64,000 nucleotides of DNA from UMGS1908 sp964432825 (GCA_964432825.1 CAYSOX010000005.1:1-64000); one strand, 5' to 3'. Shown: positions 34,701-44,159, counted from the first letter of the stretch. Numbers and translations are program-made. Notes: generated from the sequence alone by a model not told the origin.

Positions 34701-35221
34701 TGTTTGTAGGGTTAGATAATAGTCTTGCTATTTCTAAGGGTAATGCCTATCATAAAGTTATGCAAACGATTGACTTTTCTAAAAAAACTAGGGCAGAAAT
34801 TGAAAAGCATATTCAATCCCTTACAAGTCGCGGAGAACTTTCAATTGAAGAAATGAACTTAATTGCAATAGAAGATATTGAAAAACTATTAAATGATAAA
34901 ATTTTTATAAATCTTACCCGGGGTAAAGTTTTTAGAGAACAAGAATTTATTTCAAAAACAAATTTTACTAGTGCCATTAAAAAATCTGTTGGCGAAGAGG
35001 CAATTTTGCAAGGGGTGGTGGACTTCATTTCAATAATAGATGGTTCGGCTTATGTTTTAGATTACAAGACAAATAATTTTAAAAAAGAAAAAGATTATTT
35101 AGATAAATATGCCTTGCAATTGAAACTATATGCCGATGTAGTTGCTGAAAGTTTTGGGGTTAAAATCGCAAAAAAATTAATATATTCCTTTAAATTAGGT
35201 AAGTTTATCGAGGTCAAATAA
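31769..35221 (+). CDS. addA: ATP-dependent helicase/nuclease subunit A
   Basis: 1150 residues from MAQKQKTNE at 31769, which lies 6 nt after GGAG; an upstream ATG at 31757 is less likely. UvrD-type helicase: Walker A SASAGSGKTF near 31-40, KYVFVDEYQDTNAIQEA near 382-398, LNANFRSHKDIL, and motif VI LLYVALTRAVQNLFV. The C-terminal RecB-type nuclease has GVVDFISIIDGSAYVLDYKT. It is the translocating partner of AddB, translated by coupling within the overlap. Confidence 0.96.
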   Translation: MAQKQKTNERKLTAEQLECIENRGNNLLVSASAGSGKTFVMIERIKEMIKRKEVSVSNILVVTFTKAAAGEMKARLIKGLEEVEEKDDYIKEQLLEVNSASICTLHSFCSKMLKTYFYAIGLDPAFTLIDEEESNNLKAKAFSRLIDDAFLEDDKNFFELLDCFSVNRKEDNFKDVINKFYEFLLTIVNSDEWFYNSVEKTYTTNLDENVCAKYINDYISKRFAKQLRVANELLKDELLQKNEKLVSYINSFYLNLLKVKQENSFKENLKGIKTLEKVPNMPILKDEFVYLKPIVDDFKETTKELFSTAQSLYLKDEGAVFQKKMNTTRENLLNLYKIVRKFESLYVEMKKERVALDFSDLEQGMIKLLSLPEIRESIREKYKYVFVDEYQDTNAIQEAIIKGVAGANNLFMVGDVKQSIYRFRASEPEIFVDKYNSYNKSTTKQSKAIKLNANFRSHKDILDFSNEVFLRAMTPEFGGVNYYQDAMFVKPVAEEKTGPEVLKPVTLCIIHEQVKEKKTEEKESLPLYSVQNHQEMESESVKKAETEGEVLAQNIKKLISGGVRVKKNDNRPLTYKDIAILSQNRGEYLENILKVLEKNNIPYTSDIKQDVFENIYINALNSFLMLADNRFNDIPLFMVLQSIFTDFSLDEISEIRRKNREKKFFYQAFFDGDYSEISDRTRKKVEKFKALLDELTFCSKYLKVDELIKRVVKLLDFETMVLRTEDGKYTLNLLNKFVTYVGSKSYNSTLADYLESISENEITFASEPSENACLVTTIHQSKGLEYPAVFLVGAGTQLLNKQALRDFIPSKDLGIGLPYQDIVVRTKSSLLPLNAIKLQTNTQNLEEKLRLLYVALTRAVQNLFVIGFVKKDGKAVEPCEAKTFMDWIMPVVYAKNLGGLVSFVDFDVEHFEQKPIDKEPSKQKLKKLTLEEPNDNFIANIERVLTYEYPYVNSLNQAVKTSVSELLAKEDGEVLNSMFVGLDNSLAISKGNAYHKVMQTIDFSKKTRAEIEKHIQSLTSRGELSIEEMNLIAIEDIEKLLNDKIFINLTRGKVFREQEFISKTNFTSAIKKSVGEEAILQGVVDFISIIDGSAYVLDYKTNNFKKEKDYLDKYALQLKLYADVVAESFGVKIAKKLIYSFKLGKFIEVK

Positions 35222-35442
35222 AGAGTATATAAATTTCAAAACCTAATCAAACCAATGCAATTTTGAGGTGACCACTACGGTGTTCACTTCATTTGTAAAT
35301 GGAAATTTATTTACAGGTGTAAAAACGGGGATTGATTCAATTTATTTTTGGCTTTATTCCGTTTGCTTTGTGACAATAAAAACCAACTATTGTAAAAAAA
35401 ATTATAAAAATTTTTGAAAATTAGCAAAATAATGAAATTTTA

Positions 35443-35472
35443 TTCGACAAAATTTTTTTGGTATGCTATAAT
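35443..35472 (+). promoter_or_regulatory. Promoter of the envelope cluster
   Basis: TTCGAC 35443-35448, 18-nt spacer, TATAAT 35467-35472, about 50 nt before the gene. The rest of the spacer 35222-35442 shows nothing recognised. Confidence 0.55.
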
Positions 35473-35523
35473 TTTTATGCTGAATCATTATAATATTTTA
35501 AAATACGGGAGAAAAGTTTAGGT

Positions 35524-36636
35524 ATGTTCGAAGGCTTAACAAAGGCATTTAATTCTTTAAGTGATAAATTAACACTGAATATGCTTGTGGTGACAAGTTT
35601 GATATTTCTTGCACTTTTGCTTGTTTGGTGTATTACTTCATTGTTGGTAAATAACTATGTTTTTATGAAAAGAAATTGCATCAAGTGTATAAAATTATTG
35701 CAAGGCGAGGGGTTAACTCGTGCAAATTATTATACATTTTCGGGTATTTTTGCAAAATTTCCAATAACAATTCGTTTTGGTTGGAAAAAGTACGAGCAGA
35801 AGAAAAATGGTAAAGCAAGTGACTATTTGTTGCAAGGTGAGTCGTTAAATTCACAATTAAATGGCGGAATCTTCAAGCAAAATAGGTCATTAATGCGTTC
35901 GGCAATTGTAGTATGCACTTGCATAATAACGCTATTTTCATTTGCATTGATTGGTACTTTCGATGGACTAGGTCGCGAGAGCGTTACACTTACAAACACT
36001 TTGGTTAAGGATGCATTAATTTTGCCGTTGGTGTTTTATATTTTGTGTATGGTGATATACTATGTGTATGCATCAATCAGACACTTAGAGTATAAAAATT
36101 TGGTTGAAACTTATTACGACTTAGTTGATTATTTGGATGAAAAGGTTGACTTAGAAGATGTTTTTGGGTCAAAAAGCACAGCGGTTGGCCTTATAAGTTC
36201 GGTTTACACTAATGAAACACTTCAAGGATTGGTGGATAAAAAGAAAAAACAGCAAAAAAGAATTGTTTATTCTGATGAAAATGTAGGAAAAACCAAATTA
36301 AACAACTTAAATAATGGCATTTTAGGTCACGAAGATGTAGAAGATAAAACCGATGAAAATGTGGTTCAGTCATTTGAAAAAGTGAATACTGTTTTAGAAC
36401 CAAAGGTTACCAGCGATTCTACTATTGCAAAAATTAAAAATGAGTCGGAATTTGTTGAGGTTATTGGCGAAGTTGAAGAGTTGGTGGATACAATTGGAAA
36501 GGAAAAAAATAAAGAAAAGCGTACACAACTAGAAAAAACGGTAAACAAAAAGATTAAAGCATTAACCGACTACAAACAAAAGGCAAAATCGCAAAAAGAA
36601 TCGGTTGCAATTAAAAAGACAACAAAAGGAAAATAA
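35524..36636 (+). CDS. Hypothetical membrane protein with three TM segments and charged tail
   Basis: 370 residues behind GGGAGAAAAG. Membrane segments near 18-43 (MLVVTSLIFLALLLVWCITS), 126-148 (AIVVCTCIITLFSFALIGTF) and 163-186 (LILPLVFYILCMVIYYVYA). From ~200 the protein is cytoplasm-like, Lys/Glu-rich and probably coiled coil, ending in a basic Lys/Thr tail. I recognise no family. It sits 20 nt before the DUF1858 gene and likely shares its transcript with it and the first lipoprotein. Confidence 0.7.
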   Translation: MFEGLTKAFNSLSDKLTLNMLVVTSLIFLALLLVWCITSLLVNNYVFMKRNCIKCIKLLQGEGLTRANYYTFSGIFAKFPITIRFGWKKYEQKKNGKASDYLLQGESLNSQLNGGIFKQNRSLMRSAIVVCTCIITLFSFALIGTFDGLGRESVTLTNTLVKDALILPLVFYILCMVIYYVYASIRHLEYKNLVETYYDLVDYLDEKVDLEDVFGSKSTAVGLISSVYTNETLQGLVDKKKKQQKRIVYSDENVGKTKLNNLNNGILGHEDVEDKTDENVVQSFEKVNTVLEPKVTSDSTIAKIKNESEFVEVIGEVEELVDTIGKEKNKEKRTQLEKTVNKKIKALTDYKQKAKSQKESVAIKKTTKGK

Positions 36637-36656
36637 TAAATTAAAGGGAGCAAGTT

Positions 36657-36866
36657 ATGCGAAAGAAAGTAGAAATAAAAAAGACGATGACATTAGACGA
36701 GGTTTTGACAATCAATCCAAATTTTGCCGAAATTTTAATGGGTTTTGGAATGCATTGCTTAGGCTGTCCATGTTCTCGTGCGGAAACATTAGAAGAAGCA
36801 TCTATGGTTCATGGATTTGATGCTCAATTATTGTTAGATAAGTTAAATGAAGAGATGAATAAATAA
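36657..36866 (+). CDS. DUF1858 domain protein (redox disulfide type)
   Basis: 69 residues, RBS AAAGGGAG. MTLDEVLTINPNFAEILMGF followed by GMHCLGCPCSRAETLEEASM matches DUF1858, seen in ScdA/hybrid-cluster-associated proteins. The two-Cys CLGC motif plus a third Cys suggests redox or metal chemistry. Cytoplasmic. The link with the surrounding envelope genes is only positional. Confidence 0.88.
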   Translation: MRKKVEIKKTMTLDEVLTINPNFAEILMGFGMHCLGCPCSRAETLEEASMVHGFDAQLLLDKLNEEMNK

Positions 36867-36886
36867 TTTTTTATGGTGGGAGTCAA

Positions 36887-39145
36887 ATGAAAAGATTTCT
36901 TAAAGTTTTATTTTCATTATTGTTTTTAGGCTTTTCGGGGTTGATGCTGTCGGCATGTGGTAGCAATACGCTTATTCCAGTTGCGGGTGTTGACTTTTAT
37001 GAAGAAGAGGTGTATGCCGTTATTGGCGACACCATAGACTTAAAACATAAGGTTTATCCAAGTAACGCAAGCAATAGTCTTGTGTCTTATTGGAGTACCG
37101 ATGATAACATTGTTTCGGTTAGTGAAGATGGTGTTGCAACCGTCAAAGATAGTGGCGAAGCATATGTTGTTGTTCGTACAATTGATGGTGGATATATAGA
37201 TAGATGTAAGATAGTTACAAAGATTGACCCAGACGAAATTAAATGGAAGACTACCGACCAAAGAATCCAACCGGTAACAGATAGGTCTAAGCCTTATTCA
37301 GGAACGGCTACAGTTGCGGTTGACCAAGACATAAAATTGGAAGTTATCTATTCATTAAATGGAATAGAAAATAATGGCGCAATCACAAATAAAAATATCA
37401 AGTTCACTTCATCCAATCCAGATAACATTGAAGTTATAAATGAAAGTGAGGGAATTTTGCGTGCTGTAGATAATAACATTCGAAGTGAAGAGGGAACTCC
37501 TTATTCAGATATAACTGCATCTATTCAAACGGCAAAGGGAGAATTAAAAATCACTTGCAGAGTTTATGTTAATGAATATTCTACATCGGGCAAATTGGTT
37601 TTAAATAAAGTTAATGGAAATGAGCCAATTTTAATAAAAAGAGATGGCAGTGATAAACTTATATTGGATGCCGATAACAAAGGTATCGATTGTTACACCT
37701 TTTTAATGAATACTTCAGATTATTTAAAATCTGATTATACAATGAATATATATAGTTCAAACCCAGAAGTTTTTGAGGTTACCTTCCAAGAATATAAGGC
37801 GGATGGAAAATGCTATTTTACCATAGTACCAAAAAAAGAGGGCGAAGAGCGACTTTATATCAATACAACATGTTATGACGAAAGTGGAAAATTAATTAGC
37901 GTAATAGTAAATATTTCAGTTCAAGCATCGGTTGATTTTGTTGATGTTTCAGCAAAAGACAACAAAAAGTATCAACCTGTTACAATATATAATATAGTGG
38001 ATTATGTAAATAAATGGGTAATACTTGATAATGCAGGAAACCCAAAATTAAACAATTTAGGCGTTCCTGAAGATTCCGATGTTGTTACAATTCCAGACGC
38101 CGAAAATGGAGGGTTTAAAAATCCATCTGTTGAAGAATTGGTTGCGAATGGTTATACAATAGTTTATGTAAAAGATGCCGAGCAAATAGATACCACGCAA
38201 ATTGATTATTTAGTTAAAAAAGAAATTAATTTTGGAGAAGAGGTAAGTTTAAAAATAAAACAAGTAAGAGTGCCTATTTACACCGCAACTTCTTCAGAGT
38301 ATGGCACTGAAATTGTTGAAAATGATGAAATCTTCTCGCTTGATATGACCTATTACGACGAACTATTTGATAAAGATGGAAAATATGTCGGCAAAAAGGT
38401 TATTGAAGGTGCGGAAAGAAAGTTATATTTTGAAGATATGGCTGGAGACTTAGTAGTTTATAAAGACAAGGATGAAAATGGAAATCCTGCCAAAGCCTAT
38501 ATTTATATGGATGTTAATGGTGAACGCCAAAAAGTTTATATTAAAACCTTAGATAGTGTAACCATTCCAGAGGGTGGTAGAACATATTCAAGTTGTTCTC
38601 CATACATTTCAAAATATGGTAACAATAGTTTTAAAGTTGTTAATGTTCCGCAAGACATAGATAAAGAGTTCTATATTTTAGGATATGTTGCAAAGAACAA
38701 TTCCGCCGAGGGTGAAAATGGTGTTGAAAACTTTGAAGATAGAGTATATTTTGTGTATTCATTCTTTATTCGTTCAAGATTAGATGGTGTTATTTGTTCG
38801 GTTAATCCGGCTTCGGTTCAAACTGTAAATAATACTACAACCATCACACTTCCAAATATAGGAACGGAAGAAGTTACCATAACTTTAGGTCGCGAAATTG
38901 ATTTATATTTATATTCTTATTCGTTTGACTTAACGGCTCCTCAACCTGCAAAGGTAACAGTTGATTATTCAGCACTTAGCGGAATATTGGAAGTTGTTCA
39001 AGACTCACAAAATGAAAATAAGTTTACCTTCCGTTCAAAAAATAACACGGCAGGTGCCGGTGTTGTAAAGGTAAGTGCAACCAATGGAGAAAAGACGGTA
39101 ACTATAGAAATTATAGTTCATATAGAAGAAAATATGGAAGGCTAA
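36887..39145 (+). CDS. Large lipoprotein with Ig-like (Big2) domains
   Basis: 752 residues. A lipoprotein signal peptide (FLGFSGLMLSAC, lipobox LSAC with Cys near 24) indicates a lipid-anchored extracellular protein. A Big2-type domain follows (VSYWSTDDNIVSVSEDGVAT near 63-82), then more Ig-like modules (KFTSSNPDNIEVINESEGIL, NIYSSNPEVFEVTFQEY). Such domains usually mediate adhesion or spacing at the surface. It ends at a strong terminator. No enzymatic motif seen. Confidence 0.8.
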   Translation: MKRFLKVLFSLLFLGFSGLMLSACGSNTLIPVAGVDFYEEEVYAVIGDTIDLKHKVYPSNASNSLVSYWSTDDNIVSVSEDGVATVKDSGEAYVVVRTIDGGYIDRCKIVTKIDPDEIKWKTTDQRIQPVTDRSKPYSGTATVAVDQDIKLEVIYSLNGIENNGAITNKNIKFTSSNPDNIEVINESEGILRAVDNNIRSEEGTPYSDITASIQTAKGELKITCRVYVNEYSTSGKLVLNKVNGNEPILIKRDGSDKLILDADNKGIDCYTFLMNTSDYLKSDYTMNIYSSNPEVFEVTFQEYKADGKCYFTIVPKKEGEERLYINTTCYDESGKLISVIVNISVQASVDFVDVSAKDNKKYQPVTIYNIVDYVNKWVILDNAGNPKLNNLGVPEDSDVVTIPDAENGGFKNPSVEELVANGYTIVYVKDAEQIDTTQIDYLVKKEINFGEEVSLKIKQVRVPIYTATSSEYGTEIVENDEIFSLDMTYYDELFDKDGKYVGKKVIEGAERKLYFEDMAGDLVVYKDKDENGNPAKAYIYMDVNGERQKVYIKTLDSVTIPEGGRTYSSCSPYISKYGNNSFKVVNVPQDIDKEFYILGYVAKNNSAEGENGVENFEDRVYFVYSFFIRSRLDGVICSVNPASVQTVNNTTTITLPNIGTEEVTITLGREIDLYLYSYSFDLTAPQPAKVTVDYSALSGILEVVQDSQNENKFTFRSKNNTAGAGVVKVSATNGEKTVTIEIIVHIEENMEG

Positions 39146-39156
39146 ACCGAATAAAA

Positions 39157-39195
39157 AATAACCCAAATTGTGAATAATTTGGGTTATTTTTTTCG
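39157..39195 (+). terminator. Terminator after the Big2 lipoprotein
   Basis: AATAACCCAAATT (39157-39169) pairs with AATTTGGGTTATT (39176-39188) followed by TTTTTT. Confidence 0.92.
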
Positions 39196-39204
39196 TAAAG
39201 GGTA

Positions 39205-39233
39205 TTGACAAATTGATGGTTTCAGTGTATAAT
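39205..39233 (+). promoter_or_regulatory. Promoter of the beta-helix surface protein
   Basis: TTGACA 39205-39210, 17-nt spacer, TATAAT 39228-39233: consensus. Leader with GGGGG before the ATG at 39277. Confidence 0.88.
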
Positions 39234-39276
39234 ACTTGCAACTAGAAAATAATATAGATTTCGGGGGAAATATATT

Positions 39277-41559
39277 ATGAAAAAAAGAATAATATTAATT
39301 ATAACATCGGTTGTAGCAATTTTGGTTGTAGCAGGTTTGATTGTGTTTACCGTGGTTAGTAAAACCAAAAAGACAGATAAGGATTCAATCGTTCCACCTA
39401 CTTCAGATAACCAAGATGTAAATTTAGAAGAACCAGACTATGATTTTGGTTTAGATAGCGATGAGGATATTGAGTACAAAAAGAACAACAAAGACTTAAG
39501 TTATCTTATTGGTGACGAAATTACCGACTCAATTTTTGTACAAAATTATGAAGAAATTAAGGAAAATTTCTCATTTATAAAGGCAGAAAACGGAAAACTT
39601 ATCGCAGAAAAAGCGGGTGAAGCAACTGCAACAATTATAAGTGAAGATAAGCAGATTACCCTTCATGTTTATGTTTATGAAGATGGTAATGGTACAGAAG
39701 AATATCCATATGTAATTTTGAGAATTGAAGACTTAGTAAGACACTTTAATGAATGTAATCAAGGTGTGTATTATATTCAAAAAGCGGATTTAGACCTAAG
39801 CACATACAATGGCGGAAATTGGATACCTTTAGGTAAAAACTCTTATCCATTTATGTCAAATTACGATGGTAATAATTACAAAATTTACAATATGAACATC
39901 ACAATCGACGAAAGCAATTTGGAAGATTATGTTGATAAGCAAAAGGTAAATGGTGCAGAAGTCAACTCACTAATGGTAGGATTTTTCGGAGTTGTTTGCG
40001 GACAAAATGAAAACAAAAAAATAGAAATTAAGGATATGACCATTTCTTACGCAAAGGTTGATAGTTCAGCACTAGATACTGGTTCGCTTAAGCGCTCAAA
40101 TAAATTATTCCAATCAATAGATTACATTTCAATCTCTTTATTTGCCGGCAATGTTACTTATGCAAAAATTGAAAATGTAGCAGTAAATGGTGAAATAAAT
40201 TCATCAATGAATGCAAAAAGTTATCAATCTGAGTTTATATCACAAGTTGCTGGTGCCATTGGTACTATAGATTACTCAAGTGTAAATGGGCTTTATGGTA
40301 TGGTTACAATTAATGCTACGGGAGTTGGTAATGTAAATGGTGAAGAGGTATATGGAAGTTGTGTTGCTGGATTAATTGGTAAAGTTTATGACGGTTGTGA
40401 ACTTGAAAAATGTGCTTCTTGTCCAACAATTTATGCTAAAAATTATGCAAAAACTTATATTTCTGGTATGTTTGGTGTAATTGGTGAAAGCGAAAGCAAT
40501 ATCATTTCAAATTCAGTAGTAACCAAAGGTAATATAGGTGTAAATGCTGGCGGTAAATACAATGCAATTGTTGCAGGATTTGCAATTAAGTTGTGTAATG
40601 AAAATACAATTACAAATTCTAGAGTATTAAATACATATATCAATAACGAAGCCAAATTTTTAGGCACAAGCAATAGTGCGGGATTTGTTTATACAAACGA
40701 TGGCGAAATTGAAGACTCATATATTTCAGGCGGTGCGGTAGAAGGTGTTGAGGTTGCAGGTTTTGTATTCAACAACAATTCAAATATTAGTTACACAGAA
40801 GAGTTTGCAAAGAACTATGTTTTAAATATCACCATTAATGGTGAGTTAGGAATGGCTGGATTTGTATACACAAACAGAGGTTCAATCGAAGCCCAAGTTC
40901 AAGAAGATATGTATGCTAGACTTAACTGGGTTAAGATAAATAAAGAGTTCTACACATTCTATAAAGGTTACGGCAGTATGATGTCAGCAGGTTTTGTTGA
41001 AAATGCCGAACAAGGAAGTGTAATTTCAAACTTCAATATCATAACCAATATGTACGATGTAGTAAATTGTGCTGGTGCGGTAGGTTTTGTTAATGGCAAA
41101 ACAACAATCCAAAACTTAATAGTTAGCACCACCATTCGTACACTTACTGAAGAAGATGGCAAAAATTATTCAGGTGCAACGGGTTTGGTTTCAGGTTTGA
41201 TAGGTTATATTCCTGCAAATGTTCAAGATGAAATTACAATAGAAAATGTTCAAGTAAACATTAGTGTAAACAAAATAAAAGAAGAAGGCAAAGAATATTC
41301 ACTAGGTATTTATGGTTCATTGTTTGGCCTAAATTACGCAAAGCATGTAACACTTAAAAATGTAAAAATACAAAGTGTTTATGTGAATGCTGATATTGCT
41401 CAAGGATTAAAAGATGTTAGCGAAATAAAGATTGGCTCAATTGCAGGTATTGCTATATCTTATGATCAATTTACAGTAGAAAATGTTAAATCTGTTCAAG
41501 GCGAAGTAATTCTAGACGGAAATTCAGTAACAATTGATAGATACAAATATTTCAATTAA
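39277..41559 (+). CDS. Membrane-anchored surface protein, beta-helix/GLUG-like
   Basis: 760 residues. An N-terminal membrane anchor lies at about 4-27 (IILIITSVVAILVVAGLIVF) with an acidic extracellular linker. At ~145 comes EDGNGTEEYPYVILRIEDL, the usual lead-in to right-handed beta-helix or GLUG proteins, then WIPLGKNSYPFMSNYDGNNY and many short repeated strands with Gly-Phe turns (MVGFFGVV, SAGFVYTNDG, MAGFVYTNRG). Probably a surface adhesin-like or wall-spanning protein. It has its own promoter and terminator. Confidence 0.75.
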   Translation: MKKRIILIITSVVAILVVAGLIVFTVVSKTKKTDKDSIVPPTSDNQDVNLEEPDYDFGLDSDEDIEYKKNNKDLSYLIGDEITDSIFVQNYEEIKENFSFIKAENGKLIAEKAGEATATIISEDKQITLHVYVYEDGNGTEEYPYVILRIEDLVRHFNECNQGVYYIQKADLDLSTYNGGNWIPLGKNSYPFMSNYDGNNYKIYNMNITIDESNLEDYVDKQKVNGAEVNSLMVGFFGVVCGQNENKKIEIKDMTISYAKVDSSALDTGSLKRSNKLFQSIDYISISLFAGNVTYAKIENVAVNGEINSSMNAKSYQSEFISQVAGAIGTIDYSSVNGLYGMVTINATGVGNVNGEEVYGSCVAGLIGKVYDGCELEKCASCPTIYAKNYAKTYISGMFGVIGESESNIISNSVVTKGNIGVNAGGKYNAIVAGFAIKLCNENTITNSRVLNTYINNEAKFLGTSNSAGFVYTNDGEIEDSYISGGAVEGVEVAGFVFNNNSNISYTEEFAKNYVLNITINGELGMAGFVYTNRGSIEAQVQEDMYARLNWVKINKEFYTFYKGYGSMMSAGFVENAEQGSVISNFNIITNMYDVVNCAGAVGFVNGKTTIQNLIVSTTIRTLTEEDGKNYSGATGLVSGLIGYIPANVQDEITIENVQVNISVNKIKEEGKEYSLGIYGSLFGLNYAKHVTLKNVKIQSVYVNADIAQGLKDVSEIKIGSIAGIAISYDQFTVENVKSVQGEVILDGNSVTIDRYKYFN

Positions 41560-41580
41560 AAGTTAAAATTAATAAAGATG

Positions 41581-41612
41581 AAGGTTGCAATAAATATTTT
41601 GCAACCTTTTTC
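41581..41612 (+). terminator. Intrinsic terminator
   Basis: AAGGTTGCAA (41581-41590) pairs with TTGCAACCTT (41599-41608) plus TTT. Confidence 0.9.
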
Positions 41613-41708
41613 ATTGTTTTTTTAGAATAGTTGTTTTTTATTTGACTTATTTTTATAAAATAATTAAACTAATAATGAATATACTATTAGAGAATGGATG
41701 GTTTGTAA

Positions 41709-43823
41709 ATGAGTAATAAAAGTACAAATAGTAAAAAGAAGAAAAAAATCACCTTTCCTAAGGTAATGCTAATTTTGGCAATAGCCTTAGGTGTGGGGCT
41801 TATTGGCTTCGTTATATTTGATAAGGTTACAAGTTCAACCGTAAAGGCAGTTTCCATAGAGGGTGCCTATTCGGTATTGTATGTGGGTAACCCAAAATAT
41901 GATTCGGTGGAACATAATGTAGCAATTTATCCAACAAATGCCAACCAAGGCTTTACCGCATCAAGTAGTGATAATTCGGTTGCAACAGTCACAATCACTG
42001 AAGAGGGTAAAATTAGAGTACAAGCAGTCGGTGAAGGCTCTGCACAAATAGTAGTTCGTAGTAAAGCAAAGTCTAGCATAAAAGATAGTTTTAGTGTATA
42101 TGTAAAAAATACCGATGTTCAAGATGTAACAATATATAAGTCAAGTAATGAAATTTTGGATACCAATAGCAATATAGAAACTATAAATATTCAAAAAGAT
42201 GGGCTAGAGCATTATATTCCTTTTGACATAGACCCAGTAGATGCAAATATGGATAGGCTAAGTGTGTTGGAGTTTAATAAAGATGCTTTAGAAAATGTTT
42301 GGATTGATGCACAAAATAAGCGTTTGGTGGTTATTCCAAAAACGGATATAGAAAATAAGATTGTTCCAATAACCCTAGGAATCTTCCAAAATACAACCAA
42401 AGGTCAAACAGACGCAAAAAAGATTACCTTCAACGTAAATTTGGTTGAAAGAACGGCATATTTAAAATTCTCATTCGCATATGATTCAAATAGTGGTATA
42501 AATTTTAGTGGCAACAACAACGACCAAAATATAGTTTATTTAGATCCTAAATTAACAAGTGATGCAATTAAAGATTTTTATGTAAAAGTAAATATTGCAT
42601 ATGATAAAGACTTTACTAATATTGGCGAGTTTAAAGTTGAGGACTTCCAATTGTCGGTGAGCGATACCAGTCGTTTAACGGGTGAAGAAGAGAGTAATAA
42701 TTTTGTCGCCTTTGACTATTCTAGCACAAATGACAGTGCGGAATATAAAGATAAAAATGGAAAAATCATATTCACAATTACCAAAGTGGATGGCGGAAAA
42801 TATTTTAAAGTTGTGGCTGGCGAGGGCTTTGTTAACGACGAAACTACAAGTTACAAATTATCCTTTGTTCATAAATATACCGGAGATAAAGGTGAAGTAG
42901 AAGTAAAATATTTTGAGAAAAACCTACTTGCCGATAATGGTGGGTCAATAACCGATTGGTCAATTAAATATGATGATGTTAGCGATAAATATGCTATTCG
43001 TGCATTAGAATTACAAAAATACAAATACGCAATCACAAATGGTTCTAGTGTATTGCTTGAATCTAATATCGATAAAGGTATAGAAAAGGGCATATTAAGT
43101 ATTTACACTGTAGATAAAAATGGCGACGATTGTTCGGTATTTTCAAATAAATTTGGTGACACTATCACAATAGAGAAGTTTGATAAACGAATAAAAATTA
43201 AAGCAAAATCAATCATTTCAAGACCTAGCAATTCAACCGAGGCGGATAGTGAATACAATATAACGGTAAGGTTTAAGTTTTCTGCAACCTATTGGGATGA
43301 TAGATACTTAAATAGTTATAGTAGTTTAATTGCCGATGGTAATTGGAGAGATTTCAGTTTTGTAATAGACGATTTTAAGGAAATTAACGACGACGACTTT
43401 AAGCAATTAACAAAAACTTCAAATAACCAATCTTTAACAATAGAGTTTCGTAATTCGGTGGGTGATTTAGGCGAGCAATCTCAATCACCAAGCCTTATCA
43501 GTGTTACATCCGATTTAGTTACCAATACTAAAGAAGTGAAAAAGAATGAAGCAACTGGTACATACATATTTAAGGTGGATGGTGAATATTATTATTTGAA
43601 AGCAGAAAGGAACTCAAATAAAGATGGGTATTCTATTGTAATTAGTCGTGCAAGCAAAAATACCGTAGATGACAAAACTACAATCGTTGTAAATGGTACA
43701 ACTATTTCAAGTGAAAAAGTTGATGAAATTCCAGATGTTACAAATGAAAATAATGAAGGGAAGTTTAAAATAACATTTGGTTTCTATAACTTAACAAAAA
43801 CCATACATTTCACAATGAAGTAG
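41709..43823 (+). CDS. Membrane-anchored surface protein with Big2-like domain
   Basis: 704 residues. A Lys-rich N-terminus precedes one anchor helix at about 17-38 (VMLILAIALGVGLIGFVIF). A Big2-like module is near 50-128 (SSSDNSVATVTITEEGKIRV, VGEGSAQIVVRSKAKSSI). The rest is beta-rich without recognised domains. Its layout (anchor, Big2, long beta region) parallels the lipoprotein at 36887, so the two may be distant paralogues. Only a weak GGATGG lies before the ATG. Confidence 0.72.
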   Translation: MSNKSTNSKKKKKITFPKVMLILAIALGVGLIGFVIFDKVTSSTVKAVSIEGAYSVLYVGNPKYDSVEHNVAIYPTNANQGFTASSSDNSVATVTITEEGKIRVQAVGEGSAQIVVRSKAKSSIKDSFSVYVKNTDVQDVTIYKSSNEILDTNSNIETINIQKDGLEHYIPFDIDPVDANMDRLSVLEFNKDALENVWIDAQNKRLVVIPKTDIENKIVPITLGIFQNTTKGQTDAKKITFNVNLVERTAYLKFSFAYDSNSGINFSGNNNDQNIVYLDPKLTSDAIKDFYVKVNIAYDKDFTNIGEFKVEDFQLSVSDTSRLTGEEESNNFVAFDYSSTNDSAEYKDKNGKIIFTITKVDGGKYFKVVAGEGFVNDETTSYKLSFVHKYTGDKGEVEVKYFEKNLLADNGGSITDWSIKYDDVSDKYAIRALELQKYKYAITNGSSVLLESNIDKGIEKGILSIYTVDKNGDDCSVFSNKFGDTITIEKFDKRIKIKAKSIISRPSNSTEADSEYNITVRFKFSATYWDDRYLNSYSSLIADGNWRDFSFVIDDFKEINDDDFKQLTKTSNNQSLTIEFRNSVGDLGEQSQSPSLISVTSDLVTNTKEVKKNEATGTYIFKVDGEYYYLKAERNSNKDGYSIVISRASKNTVDDKTTIVVNGTTISSEKVDEIPDVTNENNEGKFKITFGFYNLTKTIHFTMK

Positions 43824-43830
43824 TAAAAAT

Positions 43831-44082
43831 ATGAATGAATTGTTGTATGGAAATTTTAAAAAGGTAGATTTGCACGGATTAACAAGGGAAGAAGCCTTGT
43901 CGGAACTGTTATACCAAATTCAAATGGCGGATAGTTTTTATGATGGTTTAGCAATCATCCATGGATATCACGGCGGAAAAGTTTTGAAAGATATGGTGCG
44001 TAAAGAGTTTAAAAACGACCGCATTGAGGAAAAAATATTTGTAGATGCCAGTGTTACGGTATATAAATTAAAAAAATATTAA
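43831..44082 (+). CDS. Stand-alone Smr domain protein
   Basis: 83 residues, starting 7 nt after the previous stop. VDLHGLTREEALSELLYQIQ and LAIIHGYHGGKVLKDMVRKE are the Smr signature (DLHG; IHG-G-G-LK). Smr domains have endonuclease activity in MutS2 and other nucleic acid roles elsewhere. The usual Gly-x-Gly here reads HGYHGGK. Its place behind a surface protein gene is unexplained. Confidence 0.85.
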   Translation: MNELLYGNFKKVDLHGLTREEALSELLYQIQMADSFYDGLAIIHGYHGGKVLKDMVRKEFKNDRIEEKIFVDASVTVYKLKKY

Positions 44083-44101
44083 ACTTTTTATACTTAACCT
44101 A

Positions 44102-44130
44102 TTGAAATTTATTACATATTGTGTTATAAT
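44102..44130 (+). promoter_or_regulatory. Promoter of small membrane protein
   Basis: TTGAAA 44102-44107, 17-nt spacer, TATAAT 44125-44130. The sequence is nearly the same as the promoter at 50346-50374. Confidence 0.85.
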
Positions 44131-44159
44131 AGCAAATGTAAATATAGGGGGAAAATATA

